Shown here piece after piece: positions 7,830 through 14,011 of a stretch of 35,632 bases of DNA. Source of the stretch: a virus. Position numbers and translations under genes: made by a program. Under the pieces are notes generated by a model, which saw nothing but the letters and a program-made list of their open reading frames with translations, ran no database searches and was not told where the DNA came from. The stretch is from the IMG/VR virus record IMGVR_UViG_3300023179_000283, positions 1 to 35,632 of that record; one strand, given 5' to 3'. Each line of letters starts with the position of its first letter. The stretch's first letter is position 1.

Positions 7830-8062
7830 TGGCGCAGCGCAAAAAAGGTCCTAGTCTTTCGGTTGGTCGTGGCGAGAAGCTCTCCGTTTCCGCTGGCGGG
7901 GGTTTGACTGCGAAAGGGCGAGCCAAATATAACCGAGCCACAGGATCAAACTTAAAAGCACCCCAAAAATCAGGTAGTCGGCATCGCTCATTTTGTGCCA
8001 GATCGAAACATTGGAAGGGTGAACGGGGTAAAGCAGCTAGACGCAGATGGGGGTGCAGATGA
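7829..8062 (+). CDS. Small basic phage protein (GLTAKGRAKYN family)
   Basis: 77 residues, strongly basic. The segment GGGLTAKGRAKYNRATGSNL followed by KAPQ and then SFCARSKHWKG is a pattern I recall from many phage proteins of unknown function (DUF6321-like). Two cysteines (one in SFCAR, one in the last three residues) are present. Start overlaps the upstream stop (TAATG) and its stop overlaps the next start (ATGA at 8059-8062). The family is usually placed near structural or terminase genes. Function is unknown; DNA or RNA binding is plausible from charge. Confidence 0.85.
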   Translation: MAQRKKGPSLSVGRGEKLSVSAGGGLTAKGRAKYNRATGSNLKAPQKSGSRHRSFCARSKHWKGERGKAARRRWGCR

Positions 8063-8226
8063 AACCAGGACTTTATGCCAATATCCATAAAAAGAGAGAG
8101 CGCATCCGTAAGGGATCAGGCGAGCGTATGAGAAAGCCTGGAAGCAAAGGTGCGCCAACCGAAGCAGCATTTCGTAAGTCTGCCAGGACAGCAAGGAAAA
8201 GAAAAGCCCGCACAAGGCGGGCATAA
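8059..8226 (+). CDS. Small basic phage protein (KPGLYANI family)
   Basis: 55 residues opening MKPGLYANIHKKRERIRKGS, then KMRKPG-like sequence (MRKPGSKGAPTE) and a very basic C-terminus (KRKARTRRA). This is one of the commonest small phage proteins and its function is unknown. It starts by ATGA overlap with the previous gene. It is the last gene of the rightward half, and its final codons form the terminator hairpin at 8206-8222, so coding and termination share the same bases. Confidence 0.87.
   Translation: MKPGLYANIHKKRERIRKGSGERMRKPGSKGAPTEAAFRKSARTARKRKARTRRA
8206..8222. terminator. Bidirectional hairpin terminator between converging halves
   Basis: GCCCGC (8206-8211), loop ACAAG, GCGGGC (8217-8222). 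Read leftward, the stem is followed by TTTTCTTTT, a proper intrinsic terminator for the minus-strand transcript. Read rightward it is followed by the weaker ATAAGTTTAATT. The rightward stop codon comes two bases after the stem, so the hairpin lies inside coding sequence. Confidence 0.8.
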
Positions 8227-8228
8227 GT

Positions 8229-8423
8229 TTAATTACCAAATATTTCATTAAACAAACTTAATGGCATTACTTCGACTTCAGCTTTTTTGATTTTTGTTTC
8301 ATGCCCTAATTTTTCAAATTCAGCAGCTTTTTTCTTTGCTGCTTTTTCTGTGTCGTAAGAGCTATAAAACTTGCCATCTTTAATAAGTTGATAGCGAATT
8401 TCTTTGCGCCATTTATCGGTCAT
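8229..8423 (-). CDS. Hypothetical small protein under its own strong promoter
   Basis: 64 residues, charged and helical in the centre (TEKAAKKKAAEFEKLGHETK) with basic and acidic residues mixed. The phrase RYQLIKDGKFYSSYDT suggests a small alpha/beta fold. No known family. GGAG lies eight bases before the ATG, preceded by the leader box AACCTAACT. A perfect sigma70-type promoter at 8478-8506 and an inverted repeat in the leader indicate separate and probably strong early expression, and it is the last gene before the terminator. Proteins with this arrangement are often host take-over factors, but nothing in the sequence proves that. Confidence 0.8.
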   Translation of the reverse strand: MTDKWRKEIRYQLIKDGKFYSSYDTEKAAKKKAAEFEKLGHETKIKKAEVEVMPLSLFNEIFGN

Positions 8424-8434
8424 ATTAATTCTCC

Positions 8435-8445
8435 AGTTAGGTTAA
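8435..8445 (-). promoter_or_regulatory. Leader box AACCTAACT before the 8229 gene
   Basis: In mRNA sense TTAACCTAACT is followed immediately by GGAG and the ATG at 8423. The same box stands before the genes starting at 13905, 15619, 16060 (AACCAACTA) and 16195. Its constant position next to the ribosome site suggests a translational or post-transcriptional element rather than a promoter part. Confidence 0.6.
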
Positions 8446-8451
8446 AGAACA

Positions 8452-8471
8452 GTAGATAATTTCTCATCTAC
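8452..8471 (-). promoter_or_regulatory. Inverted repeat in the leader of the 8229 gene
   Basis: In mRNA sense GTAGAT, eight bases GAGAAATT, ATCTAC form a six-base-pair inverted repeat just downstream of the -10 box of the promoter at 8478-8506. It could be a repressor site covering the transcription start, or a short 5' hairpin stabilising the mRNA. Confidence 0.45.
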
Positions 8472-8477
8472 ATAATC

Positions 8478-8506
8478 ATTATAACATAACTAATCTTATT
8501 TGTCAA
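8478..8506 (-). promoter_or_regulatory. Consensus sigma70 promoter
   Basis: Reading leftward: TTGACA (8506-8501), a 17-base spacer, TATAAT (8483-8478). Both hexamers and the spacing are the exact bacterial consensus. The -35 box overlaps the stop codon of the upstream methyltransferase gene. It drives the 64-residue gene ending at 8229. It is the best promoter I found in the window. Confidence 0.9.
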
Positions 8507-9234
8507 GTGCCAAATTTTGAAGCGCAGTAGTCGGTAACGATCTGATTGCATAGTTCTTCTTGATCTGGTGTTGCAACCAGAATGTCAAAGTACCAAATCG
8601 TTGTATCGCTATGACCTTGCTTCATACGCCAGATGTAGTTCATTAAATGCAACATCTGTTCAGGATCGTTGGTCTGCGTTACAAATTCCCCATAATTATC
8701 AAATAGATAGAATTGACTGTACCCTTGGGATAATAGCTGAATGGGTACTTTTGAGAACTTGTAATACTGCTCTGCTGTCCTAAAGTCTGCTTCATAGTAG
8801 ATCAACGGTTTCTTTTCAAACGAGCAGCTCTGAATTACATCCCAGTCGTAGCCATCGGTGTCAATCTTAATGAGCGACAAATCATCCACCTCATACTCTC
8901 TAATAACAGTATCAAGCGGAATACCGACTGTACCTACCTTGCCTTTAACGAGCTGCACCTTGTTCTCTGGAAACACCTGGCGCACATGGTCATAGTTACG
9001 GGCAAGATACTTAAAGATGTTCTCCTCTGCTTCAACGCAAACAAAGGATAGTGCGGGATTGTTTGCCATCATGGATGCCATGAGTAATCCGCAGTTCGCA
9101 CCGACATCAATGACTGTGCCATCAATGTACTTACCTAAGAATGGCAAGAAGCGGTCATAGAGCTTGTGTTTCTGCTGGTAGTGAGGAATAGGATTACCAG
9201 GGTTTACCTCTAAACGAATATCTTGAATTTGCAT
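8503..9234 (-). CDS. FkbM-family SAM-dependent methyltransferase
   Basis: 243 residues. The SAM-binding loop is clear at VIDVGANCGLL (residues 41-51), followed by FVCVEAEE (the acidic residue that holds the ribose). The FkbM-type motif KIDTDGYDWDVI sits at 123-134. FkbM enzymes methylate hydroxyl groups of sugars or small molecules. It lies two bases downstream of a glycosyltransferase gene and has a good Shine-Dalgarno (GGAG), so the pair probably acts on the same glycan. The acceptor could be host surface polysaccharide, a virion protein glycan or a modified base; the sequence does not decide. No signal or membrane segment, so it is cytoplasmic. Confidence 0.85.
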   Translation of the reverse strand: MQIQDIRLEVNPGNPIPHYQQKHKLYDRFLPFLGKYIDGTVIDVGANCGLLMASMMANNPALSFVCVEAEENIFKYLARNYDHVRQVFPENKVQLVKGKVGTVGIPLDTVIREYEVDDLSLIKIDTDGYDWDVIQSCSFEKKPLIYYEADFRTAEQYYKFSKVPIQLLSQGYSQFYLFDNYGEFVTQTNDPEQMLHLMNYIWRMKQGHSDTTIWYFDILVATPDQEELCNQIVTDYCASKFGT

Positions 9235-9236
9235 AA

Positions 9237-9995
9237 TTACTCCGATGGGGTTAGTTGACCTTCAAACGCATAAGTACCAATGTGGGCTAATTGACACCAA
9301 GGCGCTGCGTACACCTTGCCACCCATTTCCCGCCAAGTACGGCAAAAGTGATAGTCTTCGGAGAGCAAACGGTTTGTTCCAGGTTCAATGGAAGTCGTAA
9401 AGTATTCTTTAATTGGCTCGGATTGTTTCATCATGCCACCTAAGTCAATCACATCATTGGAGTAACTTGGTACAACCGCATCCATCTTTTCAAAGACCTC
9501 ACGCTTAATCAACATAAAGCCAGTACCGCCATTGAATATCTCGACTGGGATGCCAATTGGAACGGTGACCTCGCCCACATAATCCACCAGGTTCACCACA
9601 AAGCTACCCGTATGGTTCTTAAGCTGATCGAATGGTACACCCCGATCCATTGCTGCCTTGACCTGATACCAGTTAATCTCTTTTTTAGGATAGATTCCGC
9701 ACAGAACATCCTTGTCAGCTCGAATCATGTGGATTACATCATCGGCACGAAAACGAATGTCGGAATCAATAAACATCAAATGAGTACATTCTGTTTTCAA
9801 AAAGGTAGATGCCAATGAGTTTCTGGCTCTGGTAATCAAGCTCTCATTAAACATAAAGCTAAAGTGAACATCCACGCCATTACCTTGGCAAGTGGTCATT
9901 AGCTGGATAACGGACTGCATATAGTAACCAGCGCACATTCCACCATACATCGGTGTTGCTACAAATAATTTAGTTTTTGGGGTTTCGATTTGCAT
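9237..9995 (-). CDS. GT-A fold glycosyltransferase
   Basis: 252 residues. The start KLFVATPMYGGMCAGYYMQS and FNESLITRARNSL match phage glycosyltransferases, and MFIDSDIRF gives the DxD metal and nucleotide-sugar motif (Asp77, Asp79). NGGTGFMLIKREVFEKM and LSEDYHFCRTWREMGGKVY are typical acceptor-side segments of this family. It overlaps the upstream nuclease-like gene by 26 bases and is followed at once by the methyltransferase gene. It transfers a sugar from a nucleotide-sugar donor; the acceptor is unknown. Related genes in other phages are placed near structural or modification genes. Confidence 0.85.
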   Translation of the reverse strand: MQIETPKTKLFVATPMYGGMCAGYYMQSVIQLMTTCQGNGVDVHFSFMFNESLITRARNSLASTFLKTECTHLMFIDSDIRFRADDVIHMIRADKDVLCGIYPKKEINWYQVKAAMDRGVPFDQLKNHTGSFVVNLVDYVGEVTVPIGIPVEIFNGGTGFMLIKREVFEKMDAVVPSYSNDVIDLGGMMKQSEPIKEYFTTSIEPGTNRLLSEDYHFCRTWREMGGKVYAAPWCQLAHIGTYAFEGQLTPSE

Positions 9996-10482
9996 ATTCT
10001 TTAAATTCCTTTATTGGTGTTAATTGTTTAATAGTTACCACACAGTTATCTTGATAGCCTAAATTTTTTACTTGGTGAACACTAGCAAATCGATCACGAC
10101 TGATTGCGCCACAAATACGAACCGTATCTTCGCTTAATATTTTTACAAGTATGGCAACATCGGCTACAAATTTATCCATACTCTGAAATAACAAAAGTTT
10201 TGCTCTTGTTGTTTTAACATCAACTTTCCAGCCTTTATAAATAAAATCATATCCAGGATCACCACCCAAATAATTATCGGTATTAACAGGCAAACCAAGC
10301 TCGTTTGCAACTGCCCATTCACCAGTTAAACCCTCTCTAGCTGTAGCAAAGTTATCTCTAGCTTGATCGACCCGTTTGTAATTAATTAATCCCTTATCTC
10401 TTTTATATTTGCAACGCTCGGCAGCAGCCCAAGCAATTTGATAAGTTTCCAAATCTGATAAAAACACAATCATATTTATCAT
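9970..10482 (-). CDS. PD-(D/E)XK nuclease-like protein
   Basis: 170 residues. The order Glu55 (TGEWAVA), Asp79 (DPGYDFIYKG) and VDVKTT with Asp88 and Lys90 matches the E...D...DxK core of PD-(D/E)XK nucleases. The front half is a basic helical region (AERCKYKRDKGLINYKRVD). The start at 10482 overlaps the preceding stop by ATGA; an in-frame ATG at 10473 is the alternative. Possible roles are Holliday-junction or branched-DNA cleavage, host DNA breakdown, or a restriction-like nuclease. The active-site pattern is visible but the subfamily is not, so the function is only tentative. Confidence 0.72.
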   Translation of the reverse strand: MINMIVFLSDLETYQIAWAAAERCKYKRDKGLINYKRVDQARDNFATAREGLTGEWAVANELGLPVNTDNYLGGDPGYDFIYKGWKVDVKTTRAKLLLFQSMDKFVADVAILVKILSEDTVRICGAISRDRFASVHQVKNLGYQDNCVVTIKQLTPIKEFKEYANRNPKN

Positions 10483-10565
10483 TTACCAAAATGATCTGGC
10501 ACGATCTTTATAATGACTTTGCCATTTGGTAAGAACCCTACAATCTCATAAGTCACATCTTTCAT
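10479..10565 (-). CDS. 28-residue microprotein
   Basis: A 29-codon frame opening MKDVTYEIVGFLPNGKV and rich in beta-forming residues (KVIIKIVPD), like a single hairpin. It starts three bases after the stop of the upstream gene, with a purine-rich AAGCGAGTGAGAT before the ATG, and ends by ATGA overlap with the nuclease-like gene. Coupling on the downstream side and protein-like composition argue it is translated. Function unknown. Confidence 0.6.
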   Translation of the reverse strand: MKDVTYEIVGFLPNGKVIIKIVPDHFGK

Positions 10566-10568
10566 ATC

Positions 10569-10781
10569 TCACTCGCTTTCTTTTCTTAATTTATCTACTT
10601 CTTCTCGCAAGGACTGTATTAAATCTGCAAACCTATTATTAATTTCTTGCAACTCCGCTATGCGGTCTGCTTGTTGGCGAATCATTTTTGCGGCACTGTC
10701 TCTTGGAATTAATGGACCTTTTTCCAATTCATCAGCCATTTCTAACGCAGTTAATTTATCTGCCAATTCGTATGCGTTCAT
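10569..10781 (-). CDS. Coiled-coil hypothetical protein
   Basis: 70 residues, almost entirely helical. The C-terminal half (ADRIAELQEINNRFADLI, then SLREEVDKLRKESE) has heptad spacing typical of a parallel coiled coil. The N-terminal phrase MNAYELADKLTALEMADEL is one I recall from other phage early operons. GGGGAG stands six bases before the ATG. No catalytic motif. A role as a small scaffold or regulator in DNA metabolism is guesswork based on neighbours. Confidence 0.78.
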   Translation of the reverse strand: MNAYELADKLTALEMADELEKGPLIPRDSAAKMIRQQADRIAELQEINNRFADLIQSLREEVDKLRKESE

Positions 10782-10837
10782 ACAATCTCCCCGTTAGTGC
10801 CAGCAGCTCAAAAAGATGGCTGGCGCACCTTACCTAA

Positions 10838-11215
10838 CTATCCTTGCGGATTCTCTTTTGAGCTAGAGGGGATTACTTCAATCATTACTTGGCAGCCACC
10901 ACCTTTGACTTGCTCTCCTCGCTCAATCAATAGCTTTTGCACCTGAACATCCGAATCGAAAATACCAGCGTGTTCTAAGCTATCCAGAATCGCTTTGGCG
11001 CAATTGTCAATATCCATCAGCTTCTTGTTTCTTGGCTGCAAAACAATATGAACCATGAGCGACTGTGAACCCAATTTCGGTACTCTCCGTTGTAAACATT
11101 CAATCCAAACTGCCTGGCGAAACTCTTGACCACGCTTGCTGATAAACCTACGATGCCCACTCGCAATCCAATAATTATTAATTGAGGGCGGGTAAGGTAG
11201 GTTTAATCGAATCAT
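10838..11215 (-). CDS. rusA: RusA-type Holliday junction resolvase
   Basis: 125 residues, the usual RusA length. The signature LPYPPSINNYW is at the N-terminus, and MDIDNCAKAILDSL supplies the catalytic acids Asp68 and Asp70 plus Lys74, with FDSDVQV adding Asp87 and Asp89. RusA cuts four-way junctions symmetrically, resolving recombination and replication intermediates before packaging. It starts by a one-base TGATG overlap with the secreted-peptide gene and belongs to the same operon as the exonuclease, annealing protein and SSB-like protein. The set makes a full phage recombination pathway. Confidence 0.9.
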   Translation of the reverse strand: MIRLNLPYPPSINNYWIASGHRRFISKRGQEFRQAVWIECLQRRVPKLGSQSLMVHIVLQPRNKKLMDIDNCAKAILDSLEHAGIFDSDVQVQKLLIERGEQVKGGGCQVMIEVIPSSSKENPQG

Positions 11216-11358
11216 CAGCAGCCGATAGGTCTAAATGGTCCTTGTGTGCCAACATCCCAACAACACATACCACCTTTACCATCAGGCACGCACTTCACCT
11301 GGGCTGATACGCTTAACGACATCATGGATAACAAAACAATTGCAATTGCTTTTTTCAT
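11215..11358 (-). CDS. Small secreted Cys-rich peptide
   Basis: 47 residues. The first 19 form a textbook Sec signal peptide: MKK, a hydrophobic core (AIAIVLLSMMSLSV) and the cleavage site VSA before Gln20. The mature 28 residues contain four cysteines (23, 32, 33, 47), with KCVPDGKGGMCCWD and a C-terminal PIGC, so disulfide bonds in the periplasm are likely. AAGGAG lies six bases before the ATG, overlapping the stop of the SSB-like gene, and its own stop overlaps the resolvase start (TGATG). It is therefore cotranscribed with recombination genes yet exported, which is odd. Candidate envelope-acting factor such as superinfection exclusion; that is inference. Confidence 0.8.
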   Translation of the reverse strand: MKKAIAIVLLSMMSLSVSAQVKCVPDGKGGMCCWDVGTQGPFRPIGC

Positions 11359-11368
11359 GCTCATCTCC

Positions 11369-11635
11369 TTAAAATGGTACTTCACCATCATCAACTCGAT
11401 TTACTTCTTTGGGGTATTGCTGAGTATTCTGGGGTTTCCAGTTATCCTCTGACAAACTAATCAACTGCCCTTTTGGGGTGTTCTTAGTCCAGCCAGCAAT
11501 CTTTAAGGTTTGACCCGCCTTGTAATCTTCTGATAGAAGGATCGTGCCTTTCCAATCAGGTGATCGCTCATGCTTGCGATCTGTGTTCTGAAACAACACA
11601 CCTTTGCCCATCTGGGCGATATGTCCATTAGCCAT
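11369..11635 (-). CDS. SSB-like / DUF736-like protein
   Basis: 88 residues. The pattern KGVLFQNTDRKHERSPDWKG followed by GTILL, then LKIAGWTKNTPKGQLISLS, resembles a group of short phage and bacterial proteins with an OB-like fold that are thought to bind single-stranded DNA. The C-terminus is acidic and ends in EVPF, similar in style to the acidic DDIPF tail by which SSB proteins contact partners. It overlaps the annealing-protein gene by eight bases. In this operon it would cover single strands made by the exonuclease. The family call is moderate. Confidence 0.7.
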   Translation of the reverse strand: MANGHIAQMGKGVLFQNTDRKHERSPDWKGTILLSEDYKAGQTLKIAGWTKNTPKGQLISLSEDNWKPQNTQQYPKEVNRVDDGEVPF

Positions 11636-12470
11636 TTAATCCTCCTTGTTCAGCTATCTTGGATAAAAACTTTGCCATCTGATTACCATTCCAGGTCTTA
11701 GTAAACGCATCATTAGCGTTGCGTAAACGGTTGTACTTTAAGGTTTTCTCTTTGGCATCGAGCTTCGAGTTCTTAATCTTGGCGTACAGATCCACAAACC
11801 CATTGACCCAATCCTCCAAGTTCAAATAGGTTGCATACGGTTCTGGGTTGTCTGGAATGTAGAGTGGCAGCTTATGGATCAAGCCACCAATATTTGACTT
11901 TGGGGGTGTGAATGTAACCTCCCCGCTATCTACATCAACGGTTAGCTCATCGCTTTTGATTTCCTCAATTGTGATCGCTTTCTCATGTTTTGCTGGTTCA
12001 AAGTCTGCCACTTCTTCAGGACTGTAGAATCCCGTAACTGAGCCAGGAAACACGCTTCGTATGCCTTCTGAAATGCATCGGGATCTAAGCATTGCTCTGG
12101 GGAACTTCTGCCAGCCCGAACCTGGTTTGACAAGCCCGATCCTGGTTGCCTGTTCAATTGTCCAGGTAACGGCAAGCTCTCCACCGTTGGGGTGACTAAA
12201 TACGCCTGTAACTTTTTCATCGGTGTAATCCTTCCAATCGACTTTACCGCCAGCATTTTGAAAACGAGCCAGCATCGCATCGGCTTTCAATGCTGGTCTG
12301 CCCTGGATAATATGAAAGTCACGAGCTGCTGTGGCTGGATGTAAACCCTCTGCTTGAGCTACTGCCATCAACGCTAGAACGCTATTCTTATCCTTCATAC
12401 CAAATAGCCCTGATTGTGCTATCGCACCCGCCATTTGATCCATATCATTAAAACTCACGATATTACTCAT
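11628..12470 (-). CDS. RecT-like single-strand annealing protein
   Basis: 280 residues. The segment NSVLALMAVAQAEGLHPATA, then RDFHIIQGRPALKADAMLA, is typical of RecT/Bet-type annealases (the phage recombinase superfamily), as is WQKFPRAMLRSRCISEGIR. The last 120 residues are more variable and acidic to basic. The protein pairs complementary single strands made by the exonuclease encoded just upstream, supporting recombination and recombination-dependent replication. Its ATG overlaps the stop of the membrane microprotein (ATGA) and it overlaps the SSB-like gene at its end. No canonical promoter directly upstream, so it depends on the upstream transcript. Confidence 0.85.
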   Translation of the reverse strand: MSNIVSFNDMDQMAGAIAQSGLFGMKDKNSVLALMAVAQAEGLHPATAARDFHIIQGRPALKADAMLARFQNAGGKVDWKDYTDEKVTGVFSHPNGGELAVTWTIEQATRIGLVKPGSGWQKFPRAMLRSRCISEGIRSVFPGSVTGFYSPEEVADFEPAKHEKAITIEEIKSDELTVDVDSGEVTFTPPKSNIGGLIHKLPLYIPDNPEPYATYLNLEDWVNGFVDLYAKIKNSKLDAKEKTLKYNRLRNANDAFTKTWNGNQMAKFLSKIAEQGGLNG

Positions 12471-12553
12471 GTCATCATCTCCGCTAAAGTTAGGACTAAA
12501 TCAACGACAGAAGTGGCTGCCATTACCCATACTGCTATATCGATGGTATTCAT
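12467..12553 (-). CDS. 28-residue membrane microprotein between exonuclease and annealase
   Basis: The frame opens MNTIDIAVWVMAATSVVDLV and ends LTLAEMMT: one continuous hydrophobic helix of about 20 residues with acidic residues inside. It starts by ATGA overlap with the exonuclease stop and ends by ATGA overlap with the annealase start, so ribosomes would pass from one gene to the next through it. Double coupling in a gene this short is hard to explain unless it is translated. It may be just a coupling peptide, or may tether recombination to the membrane. Either is inference. Confidence 0.7.
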   Translation of the reverse strand: MNTIDIAVWVMAATSVVDLVLTLAEMMT

Positions 12554-13452
12554 TTGACTAAGAACCTCCGAGATCCTGGCTGCTCGATTACGAACTTCTC
12601 ATAAATATCTGGCATCGCCTGTTTGAATAGATCACTAGAAAAGCGCTTGGATGCTTTACTAGCCCTCCAGGTTACGAGTGTTTCACCTGAGTAAGTAGTG
12701 ATACTGCCACGCTCACCCATTGCATTACGGATCGCCACCTCTACGGCTTCGGCTTGATCCTCTAGCGCCTTAATGCTCGCCTTGTATTGCTTGAGCTGCG
12801 CTACTGCGATCTCGATTTGCTGAGTAGCGACTAGGGCATCCTCGTTGCTGGTTGGATAGATTAGCTTGGTTTGCTCGATGCTTTCCGCTGGCGGTAGCGT
12901 ATCGGTTTTACAGAACGCCCAGAGCTTCGCCATCTGTTGCACCAATTCATCTTTTTGAGCCTGGCTGATATTGAACTCAAAGGTAAGGAACTCTTGACCT
13001 CCAAAAAGCACAGCCAAAAATATACGATCAATGCCATGACAAGCGCACTCATGTACCAATTGGGCATAGTCAGCATCAGGAATCCGATTGGTGTCGGCAT
13101 CAAACTTATTGCGAACTCCCGCATTGTAGTTTTTAGCTTCAATAAGCACACGACCATCTGCACTAATGAAATCAAAATGAGAACGAAACCAAGATTCTGT
13201 TGGATGTGTGAGAGCATAATCCGCTTCCTTTAACTCCATCTTATGCCGATCCTGGAATAAGCGCCCAATGATCGGTTGCATGACATGACCCATCTGCACC
13301 GCTTCATTGTCGGATAGATCAGGAATCTCTCGTTTACCTTGCTTAGTGAGTATGGCATCCACCGCACGACCATTCGCAGCCATGCGGGAATCACCACTCC
13401 ACCATGCTGAGTTTCTCACCTCAGCAGCAAAGTCCGCTTGATTATTTGCCAT
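12550..13452 (-). CDS. YqaJ-family recombination exonuclease
   Basis: 300 residues. The nuclease core is visible: HFDFISADGRVLIEAKNYN gives Asp94 and the Glu105-Ala-Lys107 pair of the PD-(D/E)XK fold used by lambda-exonuclease/YqaJ enzymes. The region GHVMQPIIGRLFQ corresponds to the family's helix that normally carries a Glu before Pro; here it is Gln59. The last third is helical with coiled-coil character (KQYKASIKALEDQAEAVEVA). The enzyme would degrade one strand from DNA ends to supply single strands for the RecT-like protein encoded downstream. GGGAG lies seven bases before the ATG. Confidence 0.87.
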   Translation of the reverse strand: MANNQADFAAEVRNSAWWSGDSRMAANGRAVDAILTKQGKREIPDLSDNEAVQMGHVMQPIIGRLFQDRHKMELKEADYALTHPTESWFRSHFDFISADGRVLIEAKNYNAGVRNKFDADTNRIPDADYAQLVHECACHGIDRIFLAVLFGGQEFLTFEFNISQAQKDELVQQMAKLWAFCKTDTLPPAESIEQTKLIYPTSNEDALVATQQIEIAVAQLKQYKASIKALEDQAEAVEVAIRNAMGERGSITTYSGETLVTWRASKASKRFSSDLFKQAMPDIYEKFVIEQPGSRRFLVK

Positions 13453-13453
13453 A

Positions 13454-13690
13454 TCAAGCTCCCTTTGTAAGGATGTTTAATAGTGCCATTAGATGATTAA
13501 CTTGCTTACGATAGAATTCCACCTTATCCCGCAACTCGCTAATCTCATCTAGCCCTTGCTGGACAGCTTCATCTTGTCGCTCAGTTAATCCTTCTAACTT
13601 TGTAATGCGATTGTTTAGATCCCGTACATCTTGCTCTGTGTAAATTGGTACGGACTTTGGTTTGTTCTTGCTTCCTGGTGTTCTTGCCAT
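13454..13690 (-). CDS. Coiled-coil protein with basic N-terminus
   Basis: 78 residues. The start MARTPGSKNKPKSVP is basic and AT-hook-like in feel, and the rest is a heptad-patterned helix (LNNRITKLEGLTERQDEAV, ISELRDKVEFYRKQVNHLM). GGGAG precedes the ATG, overlapping the stop of the upstream gene. One base separates it from the exonuclease gene. A small DNA-binding coiled coil next to recombination genes could be a loader or regulator; nothing more specific can be read. Confidence 0.75.
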   Translation of the reverse strand: MARTPGSKNKPKSVPIYTEQDVRDLNNRITKLEGLTERQDEAVQQGLDEISELRDKVEFYRKQVNHLMALLNILTKGA

Positions 13691-13692
13691 GG

Positions 13693-13905
13693 TTATCTCC
13701 CGAAAGGAATGGTTGATAGATCGTCTAGTTCGCTGGTGTTACTCTCAACAAACCACTTCGCTTCTTGACCGCATTTGTTTTCTAAAAAGCGCATTTGCAT
13801 TGCATCGGAATAGATCGAGCGCCCATCAACGGGGTTGATCCAGCTATCCTTTTTGCAAGTGTGAGCGCCTGGAATATAGTGTTCGCAATCGACACATAGC
13901 TTCAT
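13693..13905 (-). CDS. Small zinc-binding-like phage protein
   Basis: 70 residues. Cysteines 4, 7 and 17 (MKLCVDCEHYIPGAHTC) plus Cys45 (ENKCGQEAKWF) make a likely zinc site. Proteins of this pattern (cysteine pair, a DPV/NPV-G-R-IYxDA segment, then CG) are common in phage early regions and unassigned in function. It is the first gene left of the AT-rich repeat array and has its own leader: box AACCTAACT, then AGGAG, then the ATG. A probable promoter lies at about 13950-13976. Confidence 0.8.
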   Translation of the reverse strand: MKLCVDCEHYIPGAHTCKKDSWINPVDGRSIYSDAMQMRFLENKCGQEAKWFVESNTSELDDLSTIPFGR

Positions 13906-13915
13906 AAGTTCTCCT

Positions 13916-13976
13916 AGTTAGGTTAATTGATTAGGTACTACAACGACAGATTACACCATTATTTTTTCTAATGCAA
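13916..13976 (-). promoter_or_regulatory. Leader box and possible promoter for the 13905 gene
   Basis: In mRNA sense TTAACCTAACT (13926-13916) directly precedes AGGAG. Upstream, TGTAAT (13955-13950) preceded by TGG makes an extended -10 box; TTGCAT (13976-13971) is a poor -35 at a short spacing of 15. The box is well supported by its recurrence; the promoter is tentative. Confidence 0.5.
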
Positions 13977-14011
13977 CTATTTTTTTAATCATCTATTTGC
14001 ATAAAGCATAC

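Noticed and set aside
10782-10837. Hairpin GCCAGC/GCTGGC in the short gap before the coiled-coil gene
   Set aside because: Loop of 14 bases and no T-run after the stem in either direction, so not a convincing terminator.
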